Shown one piece after another: positions 24,100 through 35,062 of a DNA stretch of 64,000 nt. How positions within the stretch are numbered: position 1 is the stretch's first letter; every line of letters begins with the position of its first letter. The stretch is from Zingiber officinale (lineage: Eukaryota > Streptophyta > Magnoliopsida > Zingiberales > Zingiberaceae). Made by a program: the position numbers and the translations under genes. Location: the NCBI RefSeq assembly GCF_018446385.1, contig NC_055988.1, positions 165,304,209 to 165,368,208 on the forward strand, in the 5' to 3' direction. The notes under the pieces are model-generated. The model had not been told where the DNA came from. It made no database searches and worked only from the letters and a program-made list of their open reading frames with translations.

Positions 24100-25445
24100 T
24101 AAAGTTATATCAATTTTAAAAATTCATAGTTTTTTATATTTAAGCTATGAAATTTACGATGACATAAAGAGTACAATAAATTTGATTTTAGGTATTTCTT
24201 AGGTGTTTAACATCATCAACGAGTTTCAAAATTATTTTAAACTAAGATTATTGCACTTTGTGAAGTCTTTTGATTTATAATTATGCTTTCATATCTAGAT
24301 TCCATGAATTAAATTGAGAGCTATGAACTTTTGAAATCTTCATGATCTCAAGATAATTTAACATAAAGTATTGAAATACTTAAGCTTGTCATATTTACTT
24401 GCCAATACTATCAAAGAGTTTCTATAATTTTCTTGACTTATACCATGTTAAAATTTTAAAATTCTAGATACCGTAAAGTCATTAAGGAGTTTTGGCTTTA
24501 GGAAACTCATAATCACTTCAAACTAGTATTATTACACTCCTAAAAGCCTCTTAAGTGTAATCATGTTCTCTATGGTTTCAATTGAGAGTTGTGAGATTTT
24601 AAAATATCAAAATCTTAAGATGATTTTATACAAGCTCATTAAAGTGCATAAGGTTGTCAGACTTACTCATCAATACAACCAAAGGGTTCCTATGACTCTC
24701 TTAGTTCTGACTATGTCAAAATTTTGAAATTCTATATACTATAAGATCATAGTGAGTTTTTAACCAAAACTCACTTATAACCTTAGACACCCAAAAATTT
24801 CTTCAACCCAAGTTTATTGTACTCCTTGAATCCTCTTGAATGTAACCACACTCTCATACTTGAATTCTAATATTTAGTGGTGTGGGATTTTAAAATCTTT
24901 TCAATCTTGAAATAATTTGACACAAGCTCATTAGAGGATGTGTTATATTCATCATTAATACCACCGATGAATTCTTAACTCCCTTGGTTCAAACATACCA
25001 AAATTTTAAAATCTCGAACACCGCTAATGGTTAAGTCAACTTACGATCTTAGGCTTCTCAAAATCTCTTTAAACCAAAATCAATGCACTCCAAGGAGTCT
25101 CCTTATTATAACTATGTCCTTATAATCTAGAGTGGGTGTTGTATGATTTTGAATTCTTCACAACTTTGAGATGTTTTGGCACAATCTTATTAGAAGACCT
25201 AGGCATGTCATACTTACCAACAATATTGATGCATTTATAGAATTCCCCTAAGTTTAGACTATATCTAGATTTAGAAATTATACATAGTATAGATCCATCA
25301 ACTAATTTTGATCAAAAGTCGCTCATTGCACCCTTGAATCCTCTTAAGTATAACTATACTCTCAAACCTAAATTCTATAGCCTAAATTGAGAGTAATGAT
25401 ATTTTAAAATCTTCACCATCTTGAGTCATTCAACTCATGCATTAG
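24100..25445. repeat. Degenerate tandem array, ~5 monomers of 255-290 bp
   Basis: A landmark 'attgagag..tgngattttaaaatctt..atcttgagat' recurs at 24313, 24581, ~24872, ~25130 and 25386. Between landmarks the same order of words returns: 'acacaagctcattagag', 'tgtcatacttac', 'caatac-acc-aaggg', 'accatgtcaaaattttaaaattc', 'cttcaaacc-agt-ttattgcactcc', 'gaatcctcttaagtgtaa'. Copies are strongly diverged. There is no coding potential. It looks like an old satellite fragment. Confidence 0.75.
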
Positions 25446-26639
25446 GATCAGTCAATTGTTGATCCAAATTTGTGATAATCCAACATAAAATTTTTTTAGT
25501 CAATTGCCGCGGTCGATTGAAGTTCACAAATAGAGCATAAAAAAAACAAAAAACGATGGAGTAATCAATTGGATATATAACAACCATCTGATGAATGAAA
25601 AATAATTCACTACATATAAAGAAGGGGTTTAATAAAAATTGGGCAAAAATCAAAAAGTCCATTTTTTCCAAATTGTCAAAGGTCGTTTTACTTTATTTTT
25701 TTTTATCAAAAGGGTACCACATTTAACCAGTTCACCTTGTAAAATAATACAACTATCCTCCACTATAATATTCCGATTATTATCTTTCACTTATATTTTT
25801 AACCTAAATCTTAAATCTAGGGTGCATTGTAGTGGTTATGAAAATATAACTATTACAACTACGATTTCATAGCTACTAAGATATGTAAATAGAGTTTAAT
25901 CAACATTGTCAATTAAAATTGATTATATAGATCAAAGTAAGATTTTTCTATATATTTTCTATCCAAATAAACACACTATCGGTAAAATTCTCAAAAATAC
26001 AATGAACATAATCAAACATATAGAGAAGTAGAGTGATAAAAAGAAAAAAAAATAGAAAGTAGAATAACTCATCATTTTGTAGCTGCTACACATGTCAGCT
26101 ATGATTTCAAAGCTACTACAACAATGCCGAACTGGTTTAAAATTTAAATGGGAGATAATAATATTTAAAAATATTAAATAGTATTAGAGGGTAATTGGAT
26201 AATTACACATGGATGAATAATGAAATAGAAGTATTTTTGATTAAAAAAAAATTAAAATGGGACTCCCATGTTTTGAAAAAAAAATAGGAGACCAGATCTC
26301 CTGGTCCACAAAAAAGTGGATAAGGGGATGGTCCACTCCCAACTGCAACCGGATCGTAATTGCAATCCGGCCGTAATTAGTTGCGATCCTTTCATAAATT
26401 CATCGTCCTTATTAAATTATAGCTTAGGTCGGAGCGGACGGCCGAAGGACGCCCTCTACTCAGCACTCGACAATCTAGACACTTGCCCACTTCTGGCGGC
26501 CTCCGACCGCCCGCTCTGGCCCAAAAATATCTTATTTTTTCAAAATAAGTGCTTCATTTAATAAAATAATAATAATAAAAGTCAAAAGAAAATAAAATTT
26601 ATTTATCTTAAAAATATCTTTATTTTAATATTGTAGCCT
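25446..26639. other. Intergenic, AT-rich, no gene seen
   Basis: Mostly AT-rich sequence with A-runs near 26230-26290 and one GC-richer island at 26330-26520 that has short frames but no recognisable protein. I see no element termini. Confidence 0.45.
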
Positions 26640-27159
26640 ATTATTGTTAGGACCAAAAGTAGCTAGAGGGGGGGGGGGGGGGGGAATAGCTCGTCGCGTT
26701 CGCTCGGTGCTCGGCGTTGCTTGTTCCTTCAAAGATGTGCAGCGGAAAATACAGAAACAAACACACAACGCTAACACGGTTAGTTTTACTTGGTATCCAC
26801 CTCACAAGAGGTGACTAATCCAAGGATCCACACCAACACACACACCCTCCACTAAATAAAACTCTCCTTTATGGTAACTACCAAGGGCGGAGAAGCCCTA
26901 CAAGACTCAATACAAGAAGAGAGGGAAAGGATACAAGAAATACAAGCTTACAAGCTTACAATGAGTACAAAACCCTAACCCTAGCTTCTCTTCTTGGCTT
27001 TGATCCGCCTCTTGACTTGGAGAGCTTCCAAGATCCTTCAAGAACTGGCGATCTGAGCTTTGTGAGCGCTGTGGAGAAGTTGGCGAGAGCTCTGGAGTGA
27101 ATCGGAGAAGAGATACCGCAGCCATCGAACGCCTGCAGCTATAAACGATGCCAACGGTC

Positions 27160-27420
27160 GGATCCCGATCGATTCGAATGTTCCCAATCGATCGGGGAGG
27201 CTTTGGATCGATCCACGGATCGATCCGTGCCTCGTGCTCGAAAGCGCTGGATCGATCCACGGATCGATCCGGCGCTTATCCGAAGCAGCGCGTCCCAATC
27301 GATCCATCGATCGATTGGGACCTCGATCGATCCACGGATCGATCCGAGGCTCTGATTGGACTGGCCGGATCGATCCATCGATCGATCGAGCTTTCGATCC
27401 ATCGATCGATCCAGACTTGA
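27160..27420. repeat. GATCGATCC palindrome cluster in solo LTR
   Basis: At least eight copies of GGATCGATCC or ATCGATCGAT-type palindromes occur, often as pairs separated by AC (ggatcgatccAC-ggatcgatcc). Together they can fold into strong short stems. The frames seen on both strands are by-products of the repeat. Confidence 0.85.
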
Positions 27421-27527
27421 TTTTGTCCAAAACCAAGTCCCAAACCTCCCAAACCAACACCCGGTCAACCTCGACTGTTGGTATGTCATGCCTAGCATCT
27501 AGTCACCCTCGACTGCTAGGACTCCCT

Positions 27528-27690
27528 TACCAAGTGTCCGGTCAATCCTTTGACCCACTGGACTTTTCTCCTTATAGTATCCGGCCAATCCTTTGACCTA
27601 CTTGGACTTTTCTTTCATGCCAAGTATCCAGTCAATCCTTTGACCTACTTGGACTTCCCAGCACCAGATGTCCGATCATCCTTGATCCAT
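27528..27690. repeat. Two-stem hairpin units (~46 bp spacing) in solo LTR
   Basis: Units of form CCAAGT-atccGGTCAA-tccttTGACC-tACTTGG: an outer 6-bp stem and an inner GGTCA/TGACC stem. Unit at 27622: CCAAGT pairs with ACTTGG. Unit at 27664: CCAGAT pairs with ATCTGG. The first unit (27531) pairs imperfectly and the second (27577) has lost its left arm. Confidence 0.75.
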
Positions 27691-27709
27691 CTGGATTTTC
27701 CCTTGCTTG

Positions 27710-28140
27710 GCTTCACTCACCAGGACTTTCACCTAGCTTCACTCACTAGGGTTTTCCATCTGTCTAGCTTCACTCACTAGGACTTTCACCTGGCTTCACT
27801 CACCAGGATTTCCATCTGCCTAGCTTCACTCACTAGGACTTTCACCTGGCTTCACTCACCAGGATTTCCATCTGCCTAGCTTCACTCACTAGGACTTCCT
27901 TCTGCCTGGCTTCACTCACCAGGACTTTTCTTCTGCCTGGCTTCACTCACCAGGACTTTTCTTCTGCCTGGCTTCACTCACCAGGACTTTTCTTCTGCCT
28001 GGCTTCACTTACCAGGACTTCCATTCTGCCTGGCTTCACTTACCAGGACTTCCATTCTGCCTGGCTTCACTCACCAGGACTTTCATACTGCCTAGCTTCA
28101 CTCACTAGGTCTTTCATTTTGCCTAACATCCCAGTTAGGA
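27710..28140. repeat. ~30-bp tandem hairpin array, about 15 units
   Basis: Each unit is (C)CTGG-cttcactca-CCAGG-actt or (C)CTAG-cttcactca-CTAGG-actt. I checked unit by unit: every TGG left arm has a CCA right arm and every TAG left arm has a CTA right arm, with no mixed unit; the last unit is CTAAC...GTTAG. Spacing is 26-32 bp. Confidence 0.9.
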
Positions 28141-28285
28141 CTTCCCAGTCAAGTATCCGGTCAACCTTGACCTACTTGACTCTTCTTCAATCAATATCTT
28201 ATTGTCAAACATCTAAACCCAAACCAAGACTCGGCTTGGTTACCCAGGTCAACCTTGACCTGAGGGATATTGCACCAACAATTAT

Positions 28286-28700
28286 TATTCTAACTTAATT
28301 AATTATATTAAATTAAACATGATTAAAATTATTTATGCTTAGTTAAATTCAATTTTGTGCCATAATAATATTGTAAAACTATTATATAATTGCTCCAATT
28401 CAATAGTTTTAAATTTATTTTGATTAAATTAAATGATCTTAATTAAATTCAAATAATTTAAATTAATTTAATAAAAATATTTTAATATAAGAGCATTTTT
28501 CACAATGATATTTTTAAGATAAAAAAATATATTAGAATATTATTTTATTTTTTAAATGCCTTTAAACTAAAATAAGATTGGTAAAGTGTGGTGTAATAAT
28601 ACTCAAAAGAGAAATAAAAGACCAGGATTCAAATTTTAAACTACTAAATTTATTCATATGAACGATTGGTAAAGTGTGTGTTATCGCATCAGCTATTTTT
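28286..28700. other. Intergenic, AT-rich
   Basis: No gene, no repeat recognised. Confidence 0.45.
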
Positions 28701-29483
28701 ATGATAAAATATGGAAAAATTTACCTGCGCTCCAAATTATAATTTAAATTTTGCATCCCTGTATTTTAAAAAAAAAATCTCTCCTAATCAAATATAGGAG
28801 ATCAATTTAACTAATTATTCTTTATATTTGTTAAATATAAAAATCTAAAAATAAATAATTTCTTTTAAATTTAGCACATTAAATTAAAATCTAATATACT
28901 CTTTTTCCACCTCAATTAAATAAAAATATATTAGATTTTTTTAAATGATGCTCAATTTAATAGAAAATATATTACATTCTCTTTAAATAGTATTGAATTT
29001 AAGATAAATTATACTAAATGTTAAAAAATCATAATCAATTTGATAAAAATTATACTCGATTATAATTTAAAGTATTAAATTTAAAAAAAATTATACTTAT
29101 TTTTAAATTTTTTATATTTAAAATATACGAGGAGTAATTAGATAATAATATTTGTACGAAGAAATTGAAATAAACAAATTAATATAATTCATCTTAAATT
29201 TAATACTATTTAAAGAGAATGTAATATCTTTTAGTGTTATTTAAAAAAATTTAATATATTTTTATTTAATTGAGATGGAAAAAGAGTATATTAGATTTTA
29301 ATTTAATCTGCTAAATTTTAAAAAAATTATATATATTTTTAGATTTTTATATTTAACAAATATAAAGAATAATTAGTTAAATTGATCTCCTATATTTGAT
29401 TAGGAGTGATTTTTTTTTTAAATACAGGATGCAAAATTTAAATTATAATTTGAAGTGCAGGTAAATTTTTCCATATTTTATCA
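28701..29483. mobile_element. AT-rich foldback element (arms ~340 bp)
   Basis: The left arm starting ATGATAAAATATGG (28701) is mirrored by CCATATTTTATCAT ending 29483. Inner landmarks also mirror: 'ctcctaatcaaatatagg' with 'cctatatttgattaggag', and 'actctttttccacctcaatt' with 'aattgagatggaaaaagagt'. The centre is near 29090. There is no coding frame and the TSD is unclear. It ends ~400 bp upstream of the At3g27210-like start codon, so it may lie in that promoter. Confidence 0.8.
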
Positions 29484-29885
29484 TAAAATTTTTAACACAC
29501 AGCATTCAATTTTCCTTTCCTTTTATCATAAATTCCCAACTTTTTTTTCTCTCTCTGCCCTCGCTTTCTCTTTCCAGATCCATTAACAAATCCGATCGCC
29601 TTCCCCCTTTCCACAGCCATGACAATGGCAGAATCGCCGAAGTCGATCGCGTCAGCAGCGCGCTCATCCTCCTCTTCCCTTCTTAAATGGGAGCGGAATC
29701 GAAGCAACTTGACGTACAAACCCGGCTGTTCATTGCGCTGCTCATCGATGTGACAGCATCAGAAAGGCAGAGATTTAGTGGGTGGGGAATTCATTGACGC
29801 CATTAATTCCTTCTCTCGACAAGTTGGAGAAGCTTGAAGGCCCTTCCGGTCCAAGTAAAGCCCTTCGTGTTGGCAGGCGGCAGCC

Positions 29886-31729
29886 ATGAGGCGTTGCTTA
29901 GGGTTTGGCTCCAGGGCGAAGAGGTTCTTCCTTTCTTCTCCGGCCAAGGAGAGGCCTTTGACCTGGGACAATCCCGTGGGGCGATTCGATCTCGATGTCC
30001 CGGACTTTGGTACGGTCTCTTCTTAAGCCGATTTGTCGTTCCTCCTTTTTTTTTTTCTTCTCCATTTCTGATACTTGAAGGTAAATGTCAGATTTTGGGG
30101 GGATTTTGTGGCTTACTGCATTTGAATAGATCGTTTCCTTTATCGCGGTGGTGTAAATGTGGCAACAATGAAGAACTTGAGTTGTAGAGGAGTCATGGAG
30201 GAGTTTAGGGTTTACAGACAACTCTTTACATGCTACTCTTGCTTAAAACCAGCATTCTTAAGACCAAAGAGTTGCTCTTGGAGGATACATGGATATGGGT
30301 TGGGATCGATCGGGTGCGTGTTAGACTAGAAGGGAACAAATTCTTTGTTGGATGAATTCATCTATTAAATTGATCTTATTGGACAAGTTCTTTGTTGGCT
30401 TCCTTGGATAGGTTTTAAAGTGAGTTTGTTTGGCTTGTCGATAACTTTGGCTAGATAACTTCTCTTTTCTAGTTAAACTCTTTCTTTATTTGCTTGTGTT
30501 TGCAATTTTTATTTCCTTCTATTAGATTTTTACTGAACTGGTTCATCACAATTAGTTTGATTTCAATTTGAGGAGGCACTAGAAGTTGCAATATTGAACT
30601 TGTTAAGTCAGTCGGTAACTGCTCGCCGGTCATGTATTGAAATTGTTTGTGGAATTGTTAAGCAAGACATCTTTTAAAATATCGGCCTTGGCAACCTAAA
30701 GCGTTTCCTCTTTCTACTAATTATGGTTAACCTTGTCCAGTAAAGATTTAGGTCATTCAGTCAACAACTGAAGAATGGCAATGTTCATTATAGATATATC
30801 TCATTCAATTTGTATCTATCTAGTTTGGTAAACTGATACATCAAAAATTTCAGTTTGGAACAAGAAAATCGACTTAGCTAAGACAAGTTTAGTTACTGAT
30901 CTTTCTAAGATGACAACTTTGCATCTTTTACCGTGTCCCCAACAACACTTCAATCTTCTCCCGAAACTAGTCATATTCATAGCACAGCATTCATCTTTTA
31001 TTGTTACAAACATTCATGGTGGCAAATATAAAGTTCAAAATGTTTAACAACTTTTCGCAATTAACAAATTCGTATATATTCAGCAACAATTTCCAGGAGA
31101 AATGATCTCGAACGACTTTTTTTTTAGTGTGATTCATTCTTGTTTGACATCCATGCAGAAGACGGAGAACTATTCTTCGACTCGAAAGTATGGTTAGATT
31201 CTGACTGCGAAGATGATTTTTTCAGTGTCAATGGAGGTATTTGGCACTCCATGGGGGTTTTTTTTTCCTGATGCTTCAACATGTTGGGATCATTATCGAT
31301 ACCAATTATTTCATACCCCATTCAATTTGTTATGCAGACTCCACGCCGTCACGAGGAAATACTCCTGACCATCCGGCAAATCAGCAATCAAATCCTGTGC
31401 TAGATGATGCCATATTTATCGACAAGCACCTTGACACCAAGTCTGAGCCATCTCCGACGGGAAGAAAGAAACTAAGCGACCTTCTACAGGAAACATCTCG
31501 CGGAGAACGAGTAATTGATGCACCAACCGCTGCTGAAGCGAACACGGAGACCAATGGAATGACAGAAGTTGAGAAAGATAGATCAAGAGGATTGTCGAAT
31601 GGAAATCAATACTTGTCGAGTAATTCTGCTGATGAAGCTGGTGTAACAACGCCTCGTAGAGATAAGAAGAAGAAAGGCAAAACATGGAAGGATGGTCATT
31701 GTTGCTTGCCGAGCTTGCAAGTTGAATGA
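29886..31729 (+). CDS. At3g27210-like plant protein of unknown function, 3 exons
   Basis: Exons 29886-30009, 31159-31236 and 31338-31729, all with GT-AG junctions and continuous frame; 197 residues. Exon 2 encodes the family's most conserved block FFDSKVWLDSDCEDDFFSVNG, and exon 3 starts DSTPSRGNTP, followed by SPTGRKKLSDLLQE. The C-terminus is basic (RRDKKKKGKTWKDGHC) and ends CCLPSLQVE. This order matches the plant protein family represented by Arabidopsis At3g27210, whose biochemical role I do not know. The ATG at 29886 is the first in frame without an upstream alternative that I could support. Intron 1 is 1.15 kb. There are no membrane segments and much of the protein looks disordered. 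The gene is convergent with CBSX6 (489 bp between stops). Confidence 0.78.
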
Positions 31730-32217
31730 TTGTGATGATCCTAACCTCGACATAACTATTACAAAATTGGGCAAATACTCTTACTGATCTTTGCTAGCTA
31801 TCGTACCAAAATATCCTTTTCCGAAAAGTGAAATGAATTTTGAATGAATCTGATTCTCTTCCCTCTTCTATTCACCTGCCGAAGTAAACAAACATTATTT
31901 ATAGCTCTCCCTTCCCTTCCTTTCTCTTATCTCTTGTATCCAAGCTATGCGGTCTTTTGTGCTATCCTACGAAAGAGAAAACAAAAATACACGTGGTTTT
32001 TGACCACACTTCTCATCCTTTTCCTTCCATTTTCTCTCCTTCCAAGTAAACACAACACACATTCATATTTTTAAAAAAAAAATATGAATCAAAATCTCAA
32101 CATTGTAAATTAGTAAATATTAGGAAGCATTTTAAAATTTACCACCGAAACAAAACCCCGTTCAAAGAAATTTAAAATTATTTTTAAAAAAAAAAGAAAA
32201 AGAAAAAAAAGGGAAAA

Positions 32218-33685
32218 TCAAATATTTCGAGGCCTCATGATCGTAGGATACCTGGCGACGGCGTCCAAGATGTCGGTGTACGAGACCACACCCACCAAGG
32301 TGTCGTCCTCCGACTCCGCGTCGACCACCCAGACGTGCGTGGCTCTGTGCGACAGCATCTGAGCCATCACCGCCGCCAGCGAGCTCGTGTCCTTGCACCT
32401 CAGCGGCTTGCTCGCCCCCCAACGCATGCTCCTCGGCCTCCCCCCGGCGCCGCCGTTCGACGCATCCTCTGCCCGTGAACTGTCGCCGTCCTCCACGCCC
32501 ATCCCGAACTGCCCCGCGGACAGGCACCTCAAGGCCCACGCGGCGGCCGGGCAGTCGCATTTCCAAAGCTTGTAGGCCGAGATGTCGCCGAGAATCCTGT
32601 GAGTGCCGTCGGGGTTCGTCTCCACCACTGCAATGGCGCAGGGGTCGTTCGGCATCTTGGCGAGGGCTCGCATGGCGGGGGAAGAGGCTTCGATGTGGGA
32701 GTAGTGCGGGGAGAAAGCTCCGAGGGAAGAGATGGAGGAGAGCGGAATGGGAGCGAGAGCGCCGAGGTGGCCGATCAGGAACCGTACGACGTCTTCGCGG
32801 GAGAGGCAGCAGAACCTGTCGTCGTGGTGCGAAGAAGACGAAGTGGAAGGTCGAGCGTTGTCGCTCGCTTTGGTGGCTATGGATTCTAGGCCGCTTGAGC
32901 TTTTGCGCACGAGCAAACATCTAACTCCTGTCTTCATCACCTCAAGAACATCGACTAACCTGGCAGATTGCGAGTATGTGAAGTAAATTGGGAGCATCAA
33001 GAACATCGATTGACTGCGAATTCACAAATAAATTCCATAGTTCTACGAGTAAGAAGATACGCCCAAATCCTACAACAAAATCGTGAAGAATCATGTTCTG
33101 CCGCAGGTACGAATTTGACATACCAAGAACACTTCAAGGATCCTGGAGATGTAGATAGGGTTCTTGGATCATTCACAGAGACGATTAAATTAGTGAGGAA
33201 AATTAAGGTTCTTGGAATTCGATGATTCGTGATCTTTTCTAATCGAAAAAGTGAGGAAAAAACAAGAGGGATTCCTCCATCAAAAAGCCGATCAAATGGA
33301 TCGGGATCGACGACGAGTGAAAAACAATCAAAAGAGATAATAAATCTGACCTCACGCGGGGATCCACCTCCTTCAGGAGGCTGGGATTGGGCGTGACGAC
33401 CTCCGAGACCGGCGTCCGCATGGCGCGGTCGTGATCGCCGCCGGTCCTAGCGAGGAAGGCGGCCACCTCCAGCGAGTTGATCATCCCCAAAAACCTATCG
33501 GAGCACGGGATCCCGGCTGCATCCTCGGCCGGAGAGCGCTTGCGCCAGACAGGGATCGTGGCCTCGGGGGACGCAGCGATGGCCCAGACGGCGGCCTCCA
33601 GCGTCTCCGCCTCCGAGAACTCCACGAGCTCCGGCTTCCCCAGCGTCAGATCGCCCGCTGCATGGTTGTGGAACACGAAGGCCAT
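32218..33685 (-). CDS. CBSX6: CBS domain-containing protein CBSX6
   Basis: Two exons on the minus strand, 33351-33685 and 32218-32959, with a 391-bp intron opening GTCAGA and closing CAG; 358 residues. The N-terminus GDLTLGKPELVEF, the IPVWRKR and LGMINSLEVAAFLA blocks, PVSEVVTPN, then FCCLSREDVVRFLIGHLGALAP and SSLAAVMAQMLSHRATHVWV follow the plant CBSX6 order. CBS domains come in pairs and usually bind adenosyl ligands; the target of CBSX6 is not known to me. The frame is open up to an earlier ATG at 33955, but family alignment starts at 33685, so I chose that. Relatives are somewhat longer in the variable stretch before the last CBS motif (here residues ~265-295). The gene appears intact. 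Confidence 0.88.
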
Positions 33686-33955
33686 AAAAATGGCGCTGCC
33701 TCTCGCCGGAGGAGGAGGAGGAGGAGGCGATCGGAGTCGAGATGGGGAAAAAAGGAGGGGCTTTCGATTGGCCAAGTTTGTGATGGGGGCATGAAAATAG
33801 CAGATAAGAATTAACCGCTCTACCCACAATTTCACTCCATTTTCCGAACGTGGGATCCACCCTTCGTGCCGAAAGGGTGCTCTGGTACAGATGCCGGTGT
33901 GGAAACGGCATTCTCGGCGGACGGTTTCGGAGTTGATGATCGTGATGATCATCAA

Positions 33956-35062
33956 TTCAGTTGAGAGTGGTTACCTTTCCCCGTGTGGTAGTTGTGTTAC
34001 GACGTAGTTGCTGACTTAATTTAATTAAAATTATTATATATAAAATATTATTATAATAAATAATTTTTTAATTTTAATAAAAAATATTTAAATATAATCA
34101 AAATAAATTTAAAATTATATTGAAGTATCTAGTAGTTTTTATCAAATTGATAAAAAAAATATTTTTAATATAATAATTTTGATTAAATTAATAGTTGATA
34201 GCTCGAATTAGGATATTTTTTAAGATGAAATATATGATTGACATGATTAATAAGTGGGTCTGGTTTAGATCAATCTAAAATTATCCGATTATAATCCGTA
34301 AATTCGTTTATAAATATTTTTAGATCAAATTTAGATCAGAATTTGGTTAAAATAAGTATATTTTAATAAAATAAGTTTTTTCAGATCAGATTCATATTAA
34401 TATTAAGATGAACATAGTTTATGAATAGATTATTTTGGTCGGATTCGAATCAAATATAAATAAACAAATCAGGTTGTTCAGATTGAATAATTTGATTAAA
34501 ATATTAATTAAATTTAGTTCAGATTTTAATGTTTCAATTACCAATCTGCCCATCTAAATCTGTCACTTTAAATCTGATCCAAATTATCATCCCTATATTT
34601 ATATATGAGAGTGCTATTTTGCGTTTTTTTTAATGCTCCAAAATAATTAAGTTTAGACATTTGAATTATATATAAAAAAAACATGTAAGCCCTACCGTTC
34701 TACAAGGTTTTCTGAATTATGACATGAAATTGCAGAGGTTGTCATTCCTCTTGGGATCAGATTCTCAGGTGTTAAGGATTTCATTATTTGCTCTCTTGAC
34801 TCCGATGTCCATCTCGAAAGTTCTTGCCTTATCAAACTCACTAAAGATCCCCGGGGCTACTGAAAAAACAACAGTGAGGTTTGTTATCCCAGCACTACTC
34901 GGTGCTTGGATGTAGAAGGAGAGTTGTTTGCGGATCGATCTGGTCGTTCCACACACATCCATTGGATGACATTAACATAATTGATGAACTAAACCACATA
35001 ACTATATTGAATTACGCCCGATCTCGGAATGATGCAGCTCTCTTAATTGGTACCTTACGTTA
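33956..35062. other. Intergenic, AT-rich
   Basis: Flank upstream of CBSX6. 34020-34700 is AT-rich with 'agatcagattt'-like short repeats. 34724-34962 is open on both strands for ~60 codons but I recognise no protein in either. No termini of a mobile element were seen. Confidence 0.4.

Larger units (their letters stand above)
26645..28280 (-). mobile_element. Solo LTR, 1.64 kb, with hairpin-repeat arrays
   Basis: On the plus strand it runs from TGTTAGGACC to GGTGCAATATCC (reversed) ending ACCAACA. Exact 5-bp TSDs ATTAT lie at 26640-26644 and 28281-28285. On the minus strand it therefore starts TGTTGGTGCAATATCC and ends GGTCCTAACA, a TG...CA LTR. A G17 run (26669-26685) sits at the same place as the AGAGGGGGGTGAAT motif of the other minus-strand LTRs in this window. 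No internal region or second LTR is present, so it most likely arose by LTR-LTR recombination. Confidence 0.88.

Noticed and set aside
27038..27596. Several overlapping frames of 90-140 codons on both strands
   Set aside because: They consist of repeated RSMDR/GSIR-like words generated by the GATCGATCC palindromes; no domain, and both strands are equally open.
27710..28140. Regular ~30-bp repeats looking like a CRISPR array
   Set aside because: The repeats are palindromic units with almost no unique spacers, lie in a plant LTR with a TSD, and have no cas genes nearby.
29492..29719. 75-codon minus-strand frame upstream of the At3g27210-like gene
   Set aside because: No recognisable domain, low-complexity Lys/Arg/Glu content; it falls in the expected promoter and 5' UTR of the plus-strand gene.
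32162..32924. Arg-rich frames of 150-250 codons overlapping CBSX6
   Set aside because: Shadow frames of the GC-rich CBSX6 coding exon, which has clear family motifs on the minus strand.
34724..34962. Complementary frames of ~60 codons on both strands
   Set aside because: Neither protein resembles a family I know and there are no splice partners nearby; left as unclassified intergenic DNA.
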